Positions 52,332 to 61,716 of a stretch of 64,000 nucleotides of DNA are shown one piece after another. A program made the translations under genes and the position numbers. Every line of letters begins with the position of its first letter. Within the stretch, counting starts at the first letter, position 1. This DNA is from CAYVKM01 sp964452045 (GTDB taxonomy: Bacteria > Calditrichota > Calditrichia > RBG-13-44-9). The DNA is taken from the NCBI GenBank assembly GCA_964452045.1, contig CAYVKM010000002.1, positions 36,617 to 100,616 of the forward strand, in the 5' to 3' direction. The notes under the pieces are model-generated. The model was not told the DNA's origin and made no database searches. It was given only the letters and a program-made list of their open reading frames with translations.

Positions 52332-53954
52332 TTACTTTTTATCCCTCAATCTGGGAATATGTCCTCGTCCCATGGCTTTCACGGCACAGCTAAGATCCAA
52401 ATATTCCTTGATTTTTTCATCACTAAGAATCCCGAAGGCATCTATGATAGCTGCTGGTTTACCAATCGCCTTGACTACTTTCTTCGGGTCTAATTCCATA
52501 TAAGGCTCATGTCTCACGGCAAAAACCACTGCATCGGCATTTGCGAGACTTTTGTTCAAATTCTTCTGAACACGCACCTCCTTAAGTTTTTCTTGGTTTC
52601 TGAAGAACGCTTTTTTACTATGACCATGCCCTGGGTAAGCATCCTGATTTTCCAGTTCCCACCAATGATCAACATAGGGATCGTGGACCCGGATTTCCGC
52701 TCCCATTTCCGTCAATTTCCGCACCACAATTTCGGAACCGCTGTACCGGGTATCTCCCACATCTTCCCGGTAAGAGGCTCCAAGGATCAGTACTTCCGCT
52801 GCAGCTATTGGTTTGTGCATCAATCGCAATGCATCCCGGACCAACTGGGCGGCGTGAGTACCACGGGTATCATTAATATCGATGGCCATCGGAGTAATTT
52901 TGAAAATGTTATCATCGAAGCCCAAAATATGTTTGTACGCCCACATTCCTAATCCACCATCTTTTGGCAGACAGTATCCGCCAATACCCGGACCGGGGAA
53001 AATCATATTGGAGTGGGTCGGTCTTACCTTTATTGCCTGAATCACTTTAATAATATCAACGCCATTTCTTTCGGCAAAAAGACTCCATTCATCCAAGAAA
53101 GCCAGGATAGTCGCCCGGTAACTGTTTTCAACTATTTTTGCAGTTTCACTCTCTATGGGTCGATTCAGAACGGTCAGCGGAAACTTTTCTGTGTTTAAGA
53201 CTTCATTCAGAAATTTTTCTACCCTATCCCTGGCTTCCTTATTTATTCCACTACACACCCGCCAGAAATCCCGGATACTGGCAACATAATTTCTACCCGG
53301 CATTACACGTTCGTAACTGTGGGCTAAAAGCGGATCTGTTTTAATCCCTCTTCGTTGAAATATTTTTCGCATGATGGGATAAGCAACCTGCTCTGTGGTT
53401 CCAGGCGCCACCGTAGTCTCAATAAGCACCAGGGCATTTGGTTGGATATATTCCGCAATCACCCCAAATGCGCTTTCCAGTGCCTGCATTTCCACTTCGC
53501 CGTTCCGAACATTACCCAATTCATTTTTGAGATAGTCACATTGTACGTCAACCACCACCACATCGGCTAAAGAGAGCACCTTATCGGTGAAAGTGGCGAT
53601 CAGGGTTTTCTTCTGCAAAACACATCTGTTTATCATCGGGTCTACTTCCGGATCTTCGGCTTTTACCGGAGCAATACCTTTATTCAGTAGTGGTATCTTC
53701 CAGAAACTGCGCACGCTTGGTCTCTGGACACCAATAACAAACTTGGCCGATTTGCCGGTCTTTTTATCCACCGTATCCGCGACAATCGCTGCCATCACCG
53801 CCCCAACAAAACCAAGTCCCATTACCACGACAATTTCATACCCTTCTTTTCGTTTTTGATCCGATAACTTTTTAATCCGAAGAAATTCCTTCTCGTAATC
53901 CTTTTCTTCCGGTAATTTAAATTTTTCACCTTCGGGACTTATGGAATAGTTCAC
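52332..53954 (-). CDS. Divergent 540-residue nucleotide-sugar dehydrogenase
   Basis: 540 residues, about 100 longer than UDP-glucose dehydrogenases. An N-terminal Lys/Glu-rich extension (1-40) is followed by the NAD loop VVVMGLGFVGAVMAAIVADT. Insertions near 65-115 include GVQRPSVRSFWKIPLLNKG. The Cys site is FPGPGIGGYCLPKDGGLG, and the C-terminal UDP-binding domain has LILGASYREDVGDTRYSGS. The enzyme should oxidise a nucleotide sugar at C6 with NAD; its substrate differs from, or is unproven relative to, the two dehydrogenases at 32-36 kb. Start is GTG behind a perfect AAAGGAGGT. The gene stands apart from any sugar operon; the neighbour upstream is an unknown helical protein. Confidence 0.85.
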   Translation of the reverse strand: MNYSISPEGEKFKLPEEKDYEKEFLRIKKLSDQKRKEGYEIVVVMGLGFVGAVMAAIVADTVDKKTGKSAKFVIGVQRPSVRSFWKIPLLNKGIAPVKAEDPEVDPMINRCVLQKKTLIATFTDKVLSLADVVVVDVQCDYLKNELGNVRNGEVEMQALESAFGVIAEYIQPNALVLIETTVAPGTTEQVAYPIMRKIFQRRGIKTDPLLAHSYERVMPGRNYVASIRDFWRVCSGINKEARDRVEKFLNEVLNTEKFPLTVLNRPIESETAKIVENSYRATILAFLDEWSLFAERNGVDIIKVIQAIKVRPTHSNMIFPGPGIGGYCLPKDGGLGMWAYKHILGFDDNIFKITPMAIDINDTRGTHAAQLVRDALRLMHKPIAAAEVLILGASYREDVGDTRYSGSEIVVRKLTEMGAEIRVHDPYVDHWWELENQDAYPGHGHSKKAFFRNQEKLKEVRVQKNLNKSLANADAVVFAVRHEPYMELDPKKVVKAIGKPAAIIDAFGILSDEKIKEYLDLSCAVKAMGRGHIPRLRDKK

Positions 53955-54025
53955 CTTAGTTTACCTCCTTTTAATTGTTTCTCATTTTAGATTGAATATC
54001 CGTTCTTAAGTTCGAATAAAATTTT

Positions 54026-55912
54026 TCAAATTTGTTTTGCTTTTTCCATTGTGTAAAGATGATAAACCGGCAGATAGACCTGCCAGAGATTTATAAATGA
54101 GGTGAATTCTTTTTCATAGGTTTCGTTGAACAAATCCTGTTCTTCATACTTTCCCAACGGCAGGGGAAGATTTTGATCCAGTGTCTTATACTTATTTCGT
54201 AAAAGTTTGCCCAGCTCTTTTCTATCCTTTGAAGAAATCATTTCATTATCAAAGGCCAGATTCAAAAGTTGCATCAAAACCGTGGCATAAAAATGTTTAA
54301 TAATTCCATCAAACTGGGCGAATGGCTCGACAATGACTTTCTCAATTAAATTTTTGATAATTTCCGATTTAATGAAACCGGAAGCCGGAACATCTTCACT
54401 TAAATCCCTGTAATCTGATACTTCCGTAGCAACCATCATTAATTTATCCATTATACTAACCCGGGGCTGTGTTTTGATGGACGACTCTCGTAATTGACTG
54501 ATCATCTCTTTCCCCTCATCCCAACCCACAAAGTCTTCCAGGGCATACAATAGTTGTGCAGCGAAACCTCTTTCCAACTCGGTAAGCAGGTACACATCTG
54601 GAAGTGTAAATCTTATTTTTTTGAACTCCCCCAATTTTATGATGGCTTGTTTCTGAAGTTTTTTGTCGATCAAATGAATAATTTTAATGTATTTTTTTAT
54701 CTGATTGATGGTGAAAACCCTCCTCTGCCCAAGATCTTTGATAATGATCATGACATATTTAAATAATTTTTTTCGGTACAGTGCAGAAATCTCATCATCG
54801 GTACACAGTTTCAGAATAGTGTTTAAATGAGGCACCAGATTTTGCCCTATGAGATTGGGATATTTAATTACCTCATCAAAAAAATGCAGAGCTATTTTTT
54901 TTAGGATGATATTTATCTCGGGATTCAAAATTATTTGCAGAATTATTTCAAATATCCTTGAGAATTCCTCGGATTCGGTTTTCTCATACTCCAGGGTCAA
55001 ATCATATATTAACTGTAGTGTTTGTGAGAGCAGGATGTCTTCCTTCCGAAAAGGTTTCTTCGCCGAAATAAGCTCAAGTGAGTTTTTCGCTGCGTCGAGG
55101 TGTGAATGCGCCCTCTTTGTATACCACTTACTTATATTTTTCAAAGTATCGAGAAAAGGGTAATCAAAGGTGGTTCGCACTTCAAATTGGTATTGACTCA
55201 AACCAGCAGAATCTCTCAATTCTACAAATTCCTTTAAAAAAGTATAAAACTGATTGATGATATTAAATTCTTTTTTCAGTTTCAGAATAAGAGGGTTGGT
55301 CTCCTCTTCACGATCCATTTGTAAAGCTGTTGTAATTGTTTCTTGGATAGCTTTTAATTCGTTTAATGACTGATGAAAACTTTTCGTCTTATTTAGAACC
55401 AGGCTCTCCAATACCCGGGTCATATACCTTTCAGTTACCTCATTTATTTCATTTGTATTTCGGCTGAGAAAATAGAGGGTTAACTGTACTAGATTTATTT
55501 CATGTTGAAATTGACTTAAACCCAGTTCTACCTCCTTGATATCTTCTTCAAATTCAGCACTTTCATGATAAATAATCCCATTTTGAACAATGAATTCGAA
55601 TAGCGACAAAAAAATCTCGGTAAATTTATGCAGATGGAAATTACGATTTTCAACAGGAACAAATTTCAGGAAATGGGTATGATTCAGCAGGTGGCCGGTT
55701 AAATTGCCAATATTCCCCTTCTTAAAGAGCTCAGTTAAAAACTCAGTCCAGGAAGAAAGCATAACTTTGGTATGACTGATGGCTGTTTCATCAAAAAAAT
55801 CATCCTTCTCAAGCTCATCCAGCAAAGATTTTTCTGAAAACTGGTAACTTTTTTCAAAGAAGGATTGTTTAACAACTGAGTAAAATGTTTCAAAAAGATG
55901 ATCAGAATTCAT
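54026..55912 (-). CDS. Large all-helical protein, unknown function
   Basis: 628 residues, no signal peptide, no TM helix, no Cys-rich or nucleotide-binding motif that I can see. The sequence is rich in Leu, Lys, Glu and Phe and looks helical throughout, with long charged stretches (KRAHSHLDAAKNSLELISAK, FSRIFEIILQIILNPEINI) that resemble ARM/HEAT-type or tetratricopeptide-like solenoids without a clear repeat. It is transcribed towards the nucleotide-sugar dehydrogenase, with a 71-bp gap. The gene is complete and codon use matches its neighbours. I do not recognise the family. Confidence 0.7.
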   Translation of the reverse strand: MNSDHLFETFYSVVKQSFFEKSYQFSEKSLLDELEKDDFFDETAISHTKVMLSSWTEFLTELFKKGNIGNLTGHLLNHTHFLKFVPVENRNFHLHKFTEIFLSLFEFIVQNGIIYHESAEFEEDIKEVELGLSQFQHEINLVQLTLYFLSRNTNEINEVTERYMTRVLESLVLNKTKSFHQSLNELKAIQETITTALQMDREEETNPLILKLKKEFNIINQFYTFLKEFVELRDSAGLSQYQFEVRTTFDYPFLDTLKNISKWYTKRAHSHLDAAKNSLELISAKKPFRKEDILLSQTLQLIYDLTLEYEKTESEEFSRIFEIILQIILNPEINIILKKIALHFFDEVIKYPNLIGQNLVPHLNTILKLCTDDEISALYRKKLFKYVMIIIKDLGQRRVFTINQIKKYIKIIHLIDKKLQKQAIIKLGEFKKIRFTLPDVYLLTELERGFAAQLLYALEDFVGWDEGKEMISQLRESSIKTQPRVSIMDKLMMVATEVSDYRDLSEDVPASGFIKSEIIKNLIEKVIVEPFAQFDGIIKHFYATVLMQLLNLAFDNEMISSKDRKELGKLLRNKYKTLDQNLPLPLGKYEEQDLFNETYEKEFTSFINLWQVYLPVYHLYTMEKAKQI

Positions 55913-56253
55913 ATCTATTTAATAAATCCCATGTAATACAAAAATGTCTAAACTGATACTAAACTATTATTTTTATCTGAAAACAAAGAATAATATAAAA
56001 TTAAAAGATCAATATAAGAATAATGATTATCACTTTTTTTATTTAGGACAAAAAAATACTAATAAATTTTGACTAATTAAAGCAGGTCGAAAGTAATTTA
56101 TCTCAGAAATGTAGCGTATAATAAACACTCTGGTAAAATAATGATGATAAAGTATCTTTTCAAAAATTAATCAATATATTTTAACTTGACATTCGCTAAC
56201 AAATGGATTAATTTATATCGCTCATAACGCTCATTTATTTGGTTTAAATATTT
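55913..56253. other. AT-rich divergent intergenic region
   Basis: Separates the minus-strand helical protein from the plus-strand TonB-dependent receptor. Except for the receptor promoter at 56186-56214 I see no gene, hairpin or repeat in it. Confidence 0.4.
56186..56214 (+). promoter_or_regulatory. Candidate promoter of the TonB-dependent receptor gene
   Basis: A perfect TTGACA (56186-56191), a 17-base spacer and TAATTT (56209-56214), ending 39 bases before the start codon. No ribosome site is visible before the ATG at 56254. Confidence 0.45.
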
Positions 56254-58590
56254 ATGAAATCCTTTTTAAACATTATTACTGTTCTGATCTCTCTTTCGAT
56301 ATGTTCCTTTGCCCGGGCATCGATCAGTATTTCCGGGAAAGTAGCCGACGAAAGAACCAAGGAGCCGTTGATCGGTGTTAATATTGTTGTTTTAAATTCT
56401 GAAAATGGTACCTCTACAAATGAAAATGGTATCTACCGTATCGAAAATCTTCCCTCCGGAAAATACCGCCTTGAATTCAGTTATATCGGATATACAACCG
56501 TTTTGAAAACTGATGTCGTGGTCACTAGTTCCAAACCGGCGATTTTAAATGTTGAAATGCGGGAAGGGACGATTCAGGGAGAAGAAGTAACAGTCACCGC
56601 AGGTTATTTTGTGGAAGAGAAAATGACTCAGACCAGCACCATTGGATTATCCAGGGAAGAGATAAGACGGTTCCCCGGGGGATTCGAAGATGTGGTTCGC
56701 ACAGTATCTACTCTTCCCGGCGTAGCAATTAATGCCTCGGGAGGAAGAAATGATCTTCTGGTCCGCGGCGGTGGCCCCTCAGAAAACCTATATATAATCA
56801 ATAACATTGAAGTACCGAATATCAATCATTTCGGCACCCAGGTGAACAGCAGCGGAAGCCTGAGCTTCGTGAATCTCGATTTTGTCGATAATGTCACTTT
56901 TTCTACCGGTGGCTTTAAAGCCCGATATGGAGATAAAATGTCCTCTGTTTTAGAGCTGAAAATGGCCGAGGGAAGAAATGATCGTTTGGGAAGTAAACTG
57001 CTGGTTTCAGCCACACAGTATGGTCTTAATTTTGAGGGACCAGTAACCGACAGGGGAAATTTTATCTTTTCTGCCCGTCAAAGTTATCTTGATCTCATCT
57101 TTAAAGCAGCGGGTTTGCCATTTGTCCCGGTTTATACCGATTTTAATTTTCTGGCTCATTACGACCTATCTCCCAGAGATAAACTTTTTTTCCTGGGATT
57201 ATCTGCCATCGATCGGGTAAACCGGGATCAAAGTAGCCTTGAAAAGCGGGTTCGCAATTCATCACTTCTAGATAACACCCAGAACCAAATCATTGCCGGA
57301 ATAAACTATCGTCGGCTACTTGAAAAGGGATATCTGGATGTAACCCTGAATTCAAACCTGTTTCAATATAAGTTCAGTCAACTGGATCAATTTGAACAGG
57401 AATATTTCAACAGCAAGGCTGACGAGAATGAATTCGGGCTGAAAATTCAGCATTATTGGGCATTATCAAAATCATTAGGCATTTTGAGTGGTGTCAGCGC
57501 CAAGCAAATCCGTAATCAGAACACAACGGTATTTGCCGATACAATTTATGACCGAAGCGGTAACCGCGTTCCTTTAACCACTTTGGGTATCCCTCCCAAT
57601 ACCCGAACAAATTCAGAAGCGCAGAAATATGCCAGTTTTATAGAATTTGAGTGGCTGGCAAACTCAAGAATTACCATGAACCTTGGATTACGAGGAGATT
57701 ATTATTCTTTCATCGATAATGCCTTTTACCTGGCGCCCCGGATTGCCCTCAAATACCGGTTGACCGACCCTTTCAGTATTCGTTTAAGCGGTGGAATTTA
57801 TTATCAATCCCCATCATATGTCTGGGTGGTTAATCCAATTAATAAGGGCCTGAAAGCTCTTCAAAACCAGATGGCTGTGCTGGGCTTCGATTACCTGCTT
57901 CAAGATGATTTTCGGATATCCTTAGAAACATATTACAAAAGATATCTTGATTTACCAACTGGCATAGTACCCGGGGTATCGGATTACATTGTGATCACCA
58001 ACACCGGTATCGGATACGGGGGAAACGAAGACGATTTTCAATCCTTTGGTTATTTCGATTTAACCTCTAATGCAAAAGGGAAAGCTTATGGTCTGGAACT
58101 TCTCTTTCAAAAGAAATTTTCAGAGATTCCCTGTTACGGTCAGGCCAGTTTCTTTCTGGGAAAGAGTGAAGTAACTGCATTTAATGGAAAAACCTATCCG
58201 ACTCAATATGATCAGCGATTTATTTTTAACTTATCCGGGGGCTATATCTTTAATTCAAGCTGGGAAATAAGTGCAAAATTCCGGTATTTCACCGGAGTTC
58301 CTTATACACCGGTCTATATTCCCTCGCAAAACCCGGTAAATCCAGGAACCATACAGAATCTGCCTGCGGAGTATCTCACTTCCAGATTAGCGGCCGGTCA
58401 TCACCTGGATATTCGGGCAGACCGATATTTCAATTTCAATAGCTGTACACTGATATTATACCTTGATATCCAAAATATTTACAATTACAAGATCCCCCAA
58501 CGTCCGGTTTATGACTTTTGGGCAAACGAGATCAATACCAGTAGTGAAATTGGAATCTTACCCTCAATTGGCATCAGTGCACAATTTTAA
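56254..58590 (+). CDS. TonB-dependent outer-membrane receptor with CarboxypepD_reg-like domain
   Basis: 778 residues. Signal peptide (FLNIITVLISLSICSFARA) is followed by a carboxypeptidase-regulatory-like beta sandwich (about 23-105; SISGKVADERTKEPLIGVNI), a plug domain (VRTVSTLPGVAINASGGRND, LLVRGGGPSENLYIINNIEV) and a 22-strand-type barrel ending HLDIRADRYFNFNS...ISAQF with C-terminal Phe. This domain order is common in FCB-group receptors. No SusD partner or TonB gene is nearby, so the substrate is unknown; iron chelates, vitamins, peptides and glycans are all possible. Confidence 0.93.
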   Translation: MKSFLNIITVLISLSICSFARASISISGKVADERTKEPLIGVNIVVLNSENGTSTNENGIYRIENLPSGKYRLEFSYIGYTTVLKTDVVVTSSKPAILNVEMREGTIQGEEVTVTAGYFVEEKMTQTSTIGLSREEIRRFPGGFEDVVRTVSTLPGVAINASGGRNDLLVRGGGPSENLYIINNIEVPNINHFGTQVNSSGSLSFVNLDFVDNVTFSTGGFKARYGDKMSSVLELKMAEGRNDRLGSKLLVSATQYGLNFEGPVTDRGNFIFSARQSYLDLIFKAAGLPFVPVYTDFNFLAHYDLSPRDKLFFLGLSAIDRVNRDQSSLEKRVRNSSLLDNTQNQIIAGINYRRLLEKGYLDVTLNSNLFQYKFSQLDQFEQEYFNSKADENEFGLKIQHYWALSKSLGILSGVSAKQIRNQNTTVFADTIYDRSGNRVPLTTLGIPPNTRTNSEAQKYASFIEFEWLANSRITMNLGLRGDYYSFIDNAFYLAPRIALKYRLTDPFSIRLSGGIYYQSPSYVWVVNPINKGLKALQNQMAVLGFDYLLQDDFRISLETYYKRYLDLPTGIVPGVSDYIVITNTGIGYGGNEDDFQSFGYFDLTSNAKGKAYGLELLFQKKFSEIPCYGQASFFLGKSEVTAFNGKTYPTQYDQRFIFNLSGGYIFNSSWEISAKFRYFTGVPYTPVYIPSQNPVNPGTIQNLPAEYLTSRLAAGHHLDIRADRYFNFNSCTLILYLDIQNIYNYKIPQRPVYDFWANEINTSSEIGILPSIGISAQF

Positions 58591-58682
58591 GCCGGTGATC
58601 CCTCTCAAACAATATTCTTGATATTGCATAGACCGATCTGACGCCGTACATTTAGATATCAAATTTAGCAGTAGATTTAATT

Positions 58683-59684
58683 ATGTATGCCGGATCAATT
58701 AGATTTTATTTAGTTTTAATCAGCTTTTTATTACTCTCCACATTCATCTCATGTTCAGAACGCAATTCACCTACAGAAAATAATGGAAATAATGAACCAC
58801 CGGTAAAACAAACCTGGGCAGAGAAGACAAATCCCGGTAAAGGTTCAATTACCAAAATAATTTCGGATTTTGATGACAATTTATTTGTCGGAAGTGATAC
58901 TTCGGGTGCATTTAAATCTGATGATACAGGAGATTCCTGGCAATCATTTAATAATGGATTGCTGGACAAGCAGATAATTTGTCTTGCTTTCGATTCAACC
59001 GGCTTCATCCTTGCCGGTACTTCAAACCAGGGGATTTTCCGTTCTCCGATTCTTAATGACCAATGGGCTCGCACCGACACACTGAATACCACTGTCTGGT
59101 CCTTTATCACTATGGAAAACGGGGGGATGCTCGCTGGAAGCTCTGCAGGTATACTGAAATCCGAAGACAATGGTAATAGCTGGGGTCTAATAAAGGTGCC
59201 GGGACTTCAACAGCCCTTTTTGTCTTTTGGCATTAATTCCTTCGGAAGAATTTACGGCGGCACTTTCGGGCATGGGGTTCTCTTTTCCGATGATCAAGGT
59301 TCAAATTGGCAAAACACCAGTTTGACTGCGCTTTCGGTACTCGCGCTGGCAGTCGATTTGGAAGGCACAATTTTTATCGGAACGCTCAGTTCTGGTGCAT
59401 TACGTTCTTTAGATAACGGAGTTACCTGGGAGAAGATGGAAAATGGCATTCTGGCGGATTATATCACTGACATTGAACTTAATTCTTCCCAGGATATTTA
59501 TATCGCAACTTATGGCTACGGAATTTATCGGTCATTTAATGGCGGAGATTCCTGGCAGACGTTTAATGAAGGTTTAACCGATCTTATAGTCACCTCGATT
59601 ACATTCGATTCACAGGATTTTTTAGTGGCCGGGACTGAATCAGGAAAAGTTTTTCGAACGACATTGAGTACAGACAATAATTAA
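58683..59684 (+). CDS. Lipoprotein with BNR/Ycf48-like beta-propeller
   Basis: 333 residues. The signal ends in a lipobox-like LLLSTFISCSE, giving an N-terminal lipidated Cys and an Asn/Pro-rich linker. The rest consists of about six repeats ending in a variant of the BNR/Asp-box (SDDTGDSWQSF, SEDNGNSWGLI, SDDQGSNWQN, SLDNGVTWEKM, SFNGGDSWQTF), the signature of sialidase-like, Vps10-like or Ycf48-like propellers. Catalytic sialidase residues are not evident; surface binding or folding roles are more likely. Plus-strand, 92 bp after the receptor. Confidence 0.85.
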   Translation: MYAGSIRFYLVLISFLLLSTFISCSERNSPTENNGNNEPPVKQTWAEKTNPGKGSITKIISDFDDNLFVGSDTSGAFKSDDTGDSWQSFNNGLLDKQIICLAFDSTGFILAGTSNQGIFRSPILNDQWARTDTLNTTVWSFITMENGGMLAGSSAGILKSEDNGNSWGLIKVPGLQQPFLSFGINSFGRIYGGTFGHGVLFSDDQGSNWQNTSLTALSVLALAVDLEGTIFIGTLSSGALRSLDNGVTWEKMENGILADYITDIELNSSQDIYIATYGYGIYRSFNGGDSWQTFNEGLTDLIVTSITFDSQDFLVAGTESGKVFRTTLSTDNN

Positions 59685-59720
59685 GTAAGTGTTAGTTTCG
59701 ATACTAGAGATTAGCTCTTC

Positions 59721-60542
59721 ATGCTGACTATTCATGTTAAAATTGTAAAAAATAGATTGTATCCATGGATACTTCCTCTTATCTGCCTTTTTCTCGTCTT
59801 AATTTCATGCAAAGACGCCACCACCCCATCCATAAAAGAACAGCCGACAGATAACGGTTATTCGGTTGTCAATACCTATCCTCACTCCCAGGAGGCATTT
59901 ACCCAGGGGTTGGTTTTTTATAACAATTTTATTTACCAAGGTACCGGATTATATGGAAAATCCTCAATCCAAAAGCTGGAACTCACTACCGGGACAATTC
60001 TTCAGCAAAGAAATTTAAAAAGTAAATATTTTGGTGAAGGAATCACCATTTTCGGAGACAGTCTTTTTCAGCTTACCTGGCGCTCAAAAATTGGATTCAT
60101 CTACAATGTGGAGACCTTCGATTCACTGGGAAAATTCACTTATTCCAGCGAGGGATGGGGATTAACCCATGATGGTCAGAGGCTGATCATGAGTGACGGT
60201 ACCTCCACCATTCACTTTATCGATCCCAAAACTATGACATTTACCGGAGAGATAACCGTCCGGGATCAGAATAAACTCGTCACAAATTTAAACGAACTGG
60301 AATACATAAATGGTGAAATCTGGGCAAATGTCTGGCTAACCGACCGAATCGTCCGGATTAATCCTGGGGACGGCAAAGTAACCGGATGGTTAAACCTCAC
60401 TGGTATCCTTCCCGCCGGAACCTGCAGCCAGCCGGTTGATGTATTGAATGGTATTGCTTATGATAGTCAAAACGACCGGATATTTGTGACCGGAAAAAAC
60501 TGGTGTAAATTATATGAAATTGAACTGATCACACCAGATTAG
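59721..60542 (+). CDS. Glutaminyl-peptide cyclotransferase (plant/bacterial type) lipoprotein
   Basis: 273 residues. N-terminal hydrophobic stretch ends in a lipobox (LFLVLISCKD). The body is a five-bladed propeller of the bacterial/plant glutaminyl cyclotransferase family: NTYPHSQEAFTQGLVFYNNF, GEGITIFGDSLFQLTWRSKI, SSEGWGLTHDGQRLIMSDGT, NELEYINGEIWANVWLTDRI and DVLNGIAYDSQNDRIFVTGK are its conserved blocks. It converts N-terminal Gln to pyroglutamate on exported peptides or proteins. Within a run of plus-strand envelope genes. Confidence 0.92.
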   Translation: MLTIHVKIVKNRLYPWILPLICLFLVLISCKDATTPSIKEQPTDNGYSVVNTYPHSQEAFTQGLVFYNNFIYQGTGLYGKSSIQKLELTTGTILQQRNLKSKYFGEGITIFGDSLFQLTWRSKIGFIYNVETFDSLGKFTYSSEGWGLTHDGQRLIMSDGTSTIHFIDPKTMTFTGEITVRDQNKLVTNLNELEYINGEIWANVWLTDRIVRINPGDGKVTGWLNLTGILPAGTCSQPVDVLNGIAYDSQNDRIFVTGKNWCKLYEIELITPD

Positions 60543-60592
60543 TTAGATGAATCATCCTCAATTATTTGATCTTAAATTTGGGTAGGTAGACC

Positions 60593-61714
60593 ATGAGTTC
60601 AAAAAATGCAGAGAAGATTGCCAAAGAATTGCTCTCCAAAGCAGGAATAACCGTAAACGGAACCAACCCATACGATATCAAAGTGCACAATCCGGAATTT
60701 TACAGCCGGATTTTAAGCGAGCAGGTACTGGGACTGGGTGAATCCTACATGGATGGCTGGTGGGATTGTGATGCGATTGATGTTCTGATTACCAAAATGC
60801 TTCTGGCCGGACTGGAAGAGAAAGTAAAAGGAAACTGGAAATACACCTGGCATATTCTGCGTTCCAAGCTTTTTAACCTCCAAAAGTTGAACCGGGCCTA
60901 CCAAGTAGCTCAACAACATTACGACATCGGAAATGATTTGTATCAGGCAATGCTGGATAAAAGATTGAATTATACCTGCGCCTATTGGAAAAATGCCAAT
61001 AATTTGGATGAAGCACAGGAGGCAAAGTTAGATCTGGTTTGCCGTAAAATAGAACTGGAGCCGGGGATGAAAGTCCTGGAACTCGGTTGTGGTTTTGGTT
61101 CCTTTGCCAGATTCGCCGCCGAAAAATATGGAGTTTCGGTTACCGGAATCAATGTCTCCAAAGCGCAAGTGGATCTGGCTAAAAAGAGATACCAAGGACT
61201 ACCTGTTAAATTTATCCTTGATGACTATCGGTCGGCAAGTGGGACCTACGACCGGGTGGTATCCATCGGGGTAATGGAACATGTGGGCTATAAAAATTAC
61301 CGCACCTATATGCAGGTTGTCGATCGTTGTCTGGCAAAAGACGGTATTGCTTTTATCCATACCATTGGCAGCAACATCAGTAAAACAACCAGCAATCCCT
61401 GGACCACCAAATATATTTTTCCGAATGGGGTGCTTCCCTCAATTGCCCAGTTATGCAAAGCCATGGAACACTACTTTATTATCGAGGATCTCCACAACAT
61501 CGGGCCGGATTACGATTTAACCCTGATGGCCTGGTATCGGAATTTCATTAATGCCTGGCCGAATCTAAAGGATAAATATAATGAACGGTTTTACCGGATG
61601 TGGCTGTTTTACCTGCTCAGCTCTGCCGGTGGTTTCCGTGCCCGGGGTACCCAACTCTGGCAGTTTGTTATGACCAGACCGGGAAGAACACAACCAAATT
61701 GCCGCATAAGTTAA
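60593..61714 (+). CDS. cfa: Cyclopropane-fatty-acyl-phospholipid synthase
   Basis: 373 residues, standard Cfa size. The N-terminal lipid-binding part contains VLGLGESYMDGWWDCDAID. The SAM-dependent methyltransferase core has NYTCAYWKNANNLDEAQEAK, the SAM loop VLELGCGFGSFARFAAEKYG and VSIGVMEHVGYKNYRTYMQV, and the C-terminus IGPDYDLTLMAWYRNF. It methylenates cis double bonds of membrane lipids using S-adenosylmethionine. The flavoprotein gene starts two bases after its stop, so they are coupled. Weak ribosome site GGTAGGTAGACC. Confidence 0.95.
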   Translation: MSSKNAEKIAKELLSKAGITVNGTNPYDIKVHNPEFYSRILSEQVLGLGESYMDGWWDCDAIDVLITKMLLAGLEEKVKGNWKYTWHILRSKLFNLQKLNRAYQVAQQHYDIGNDLYQAMLDKRLNYTCAYWKNANNLDEAQEAKLDLVCRKIELEPGMKVLELGCGFGSFARFAAEKYGVSVTGINVSKAQVDLAKKRYQGLPVKFILDDYRSASGTYDRVVSIGVMEHVGYKNYRTYMQVVDRCLAKDGIAFIHTIGSNISKTTSNPWTTKYIFPNGVLPSIAQLCKAMEHYFIIEDLHNIGPDYDLTLMAWYRNFINAWPNLKDKYNERFYRMWLFYLLSSAGGFRARGTQLWQFVMTRPGRTQPNCRIS

Positions 61715-61716
61715 CA

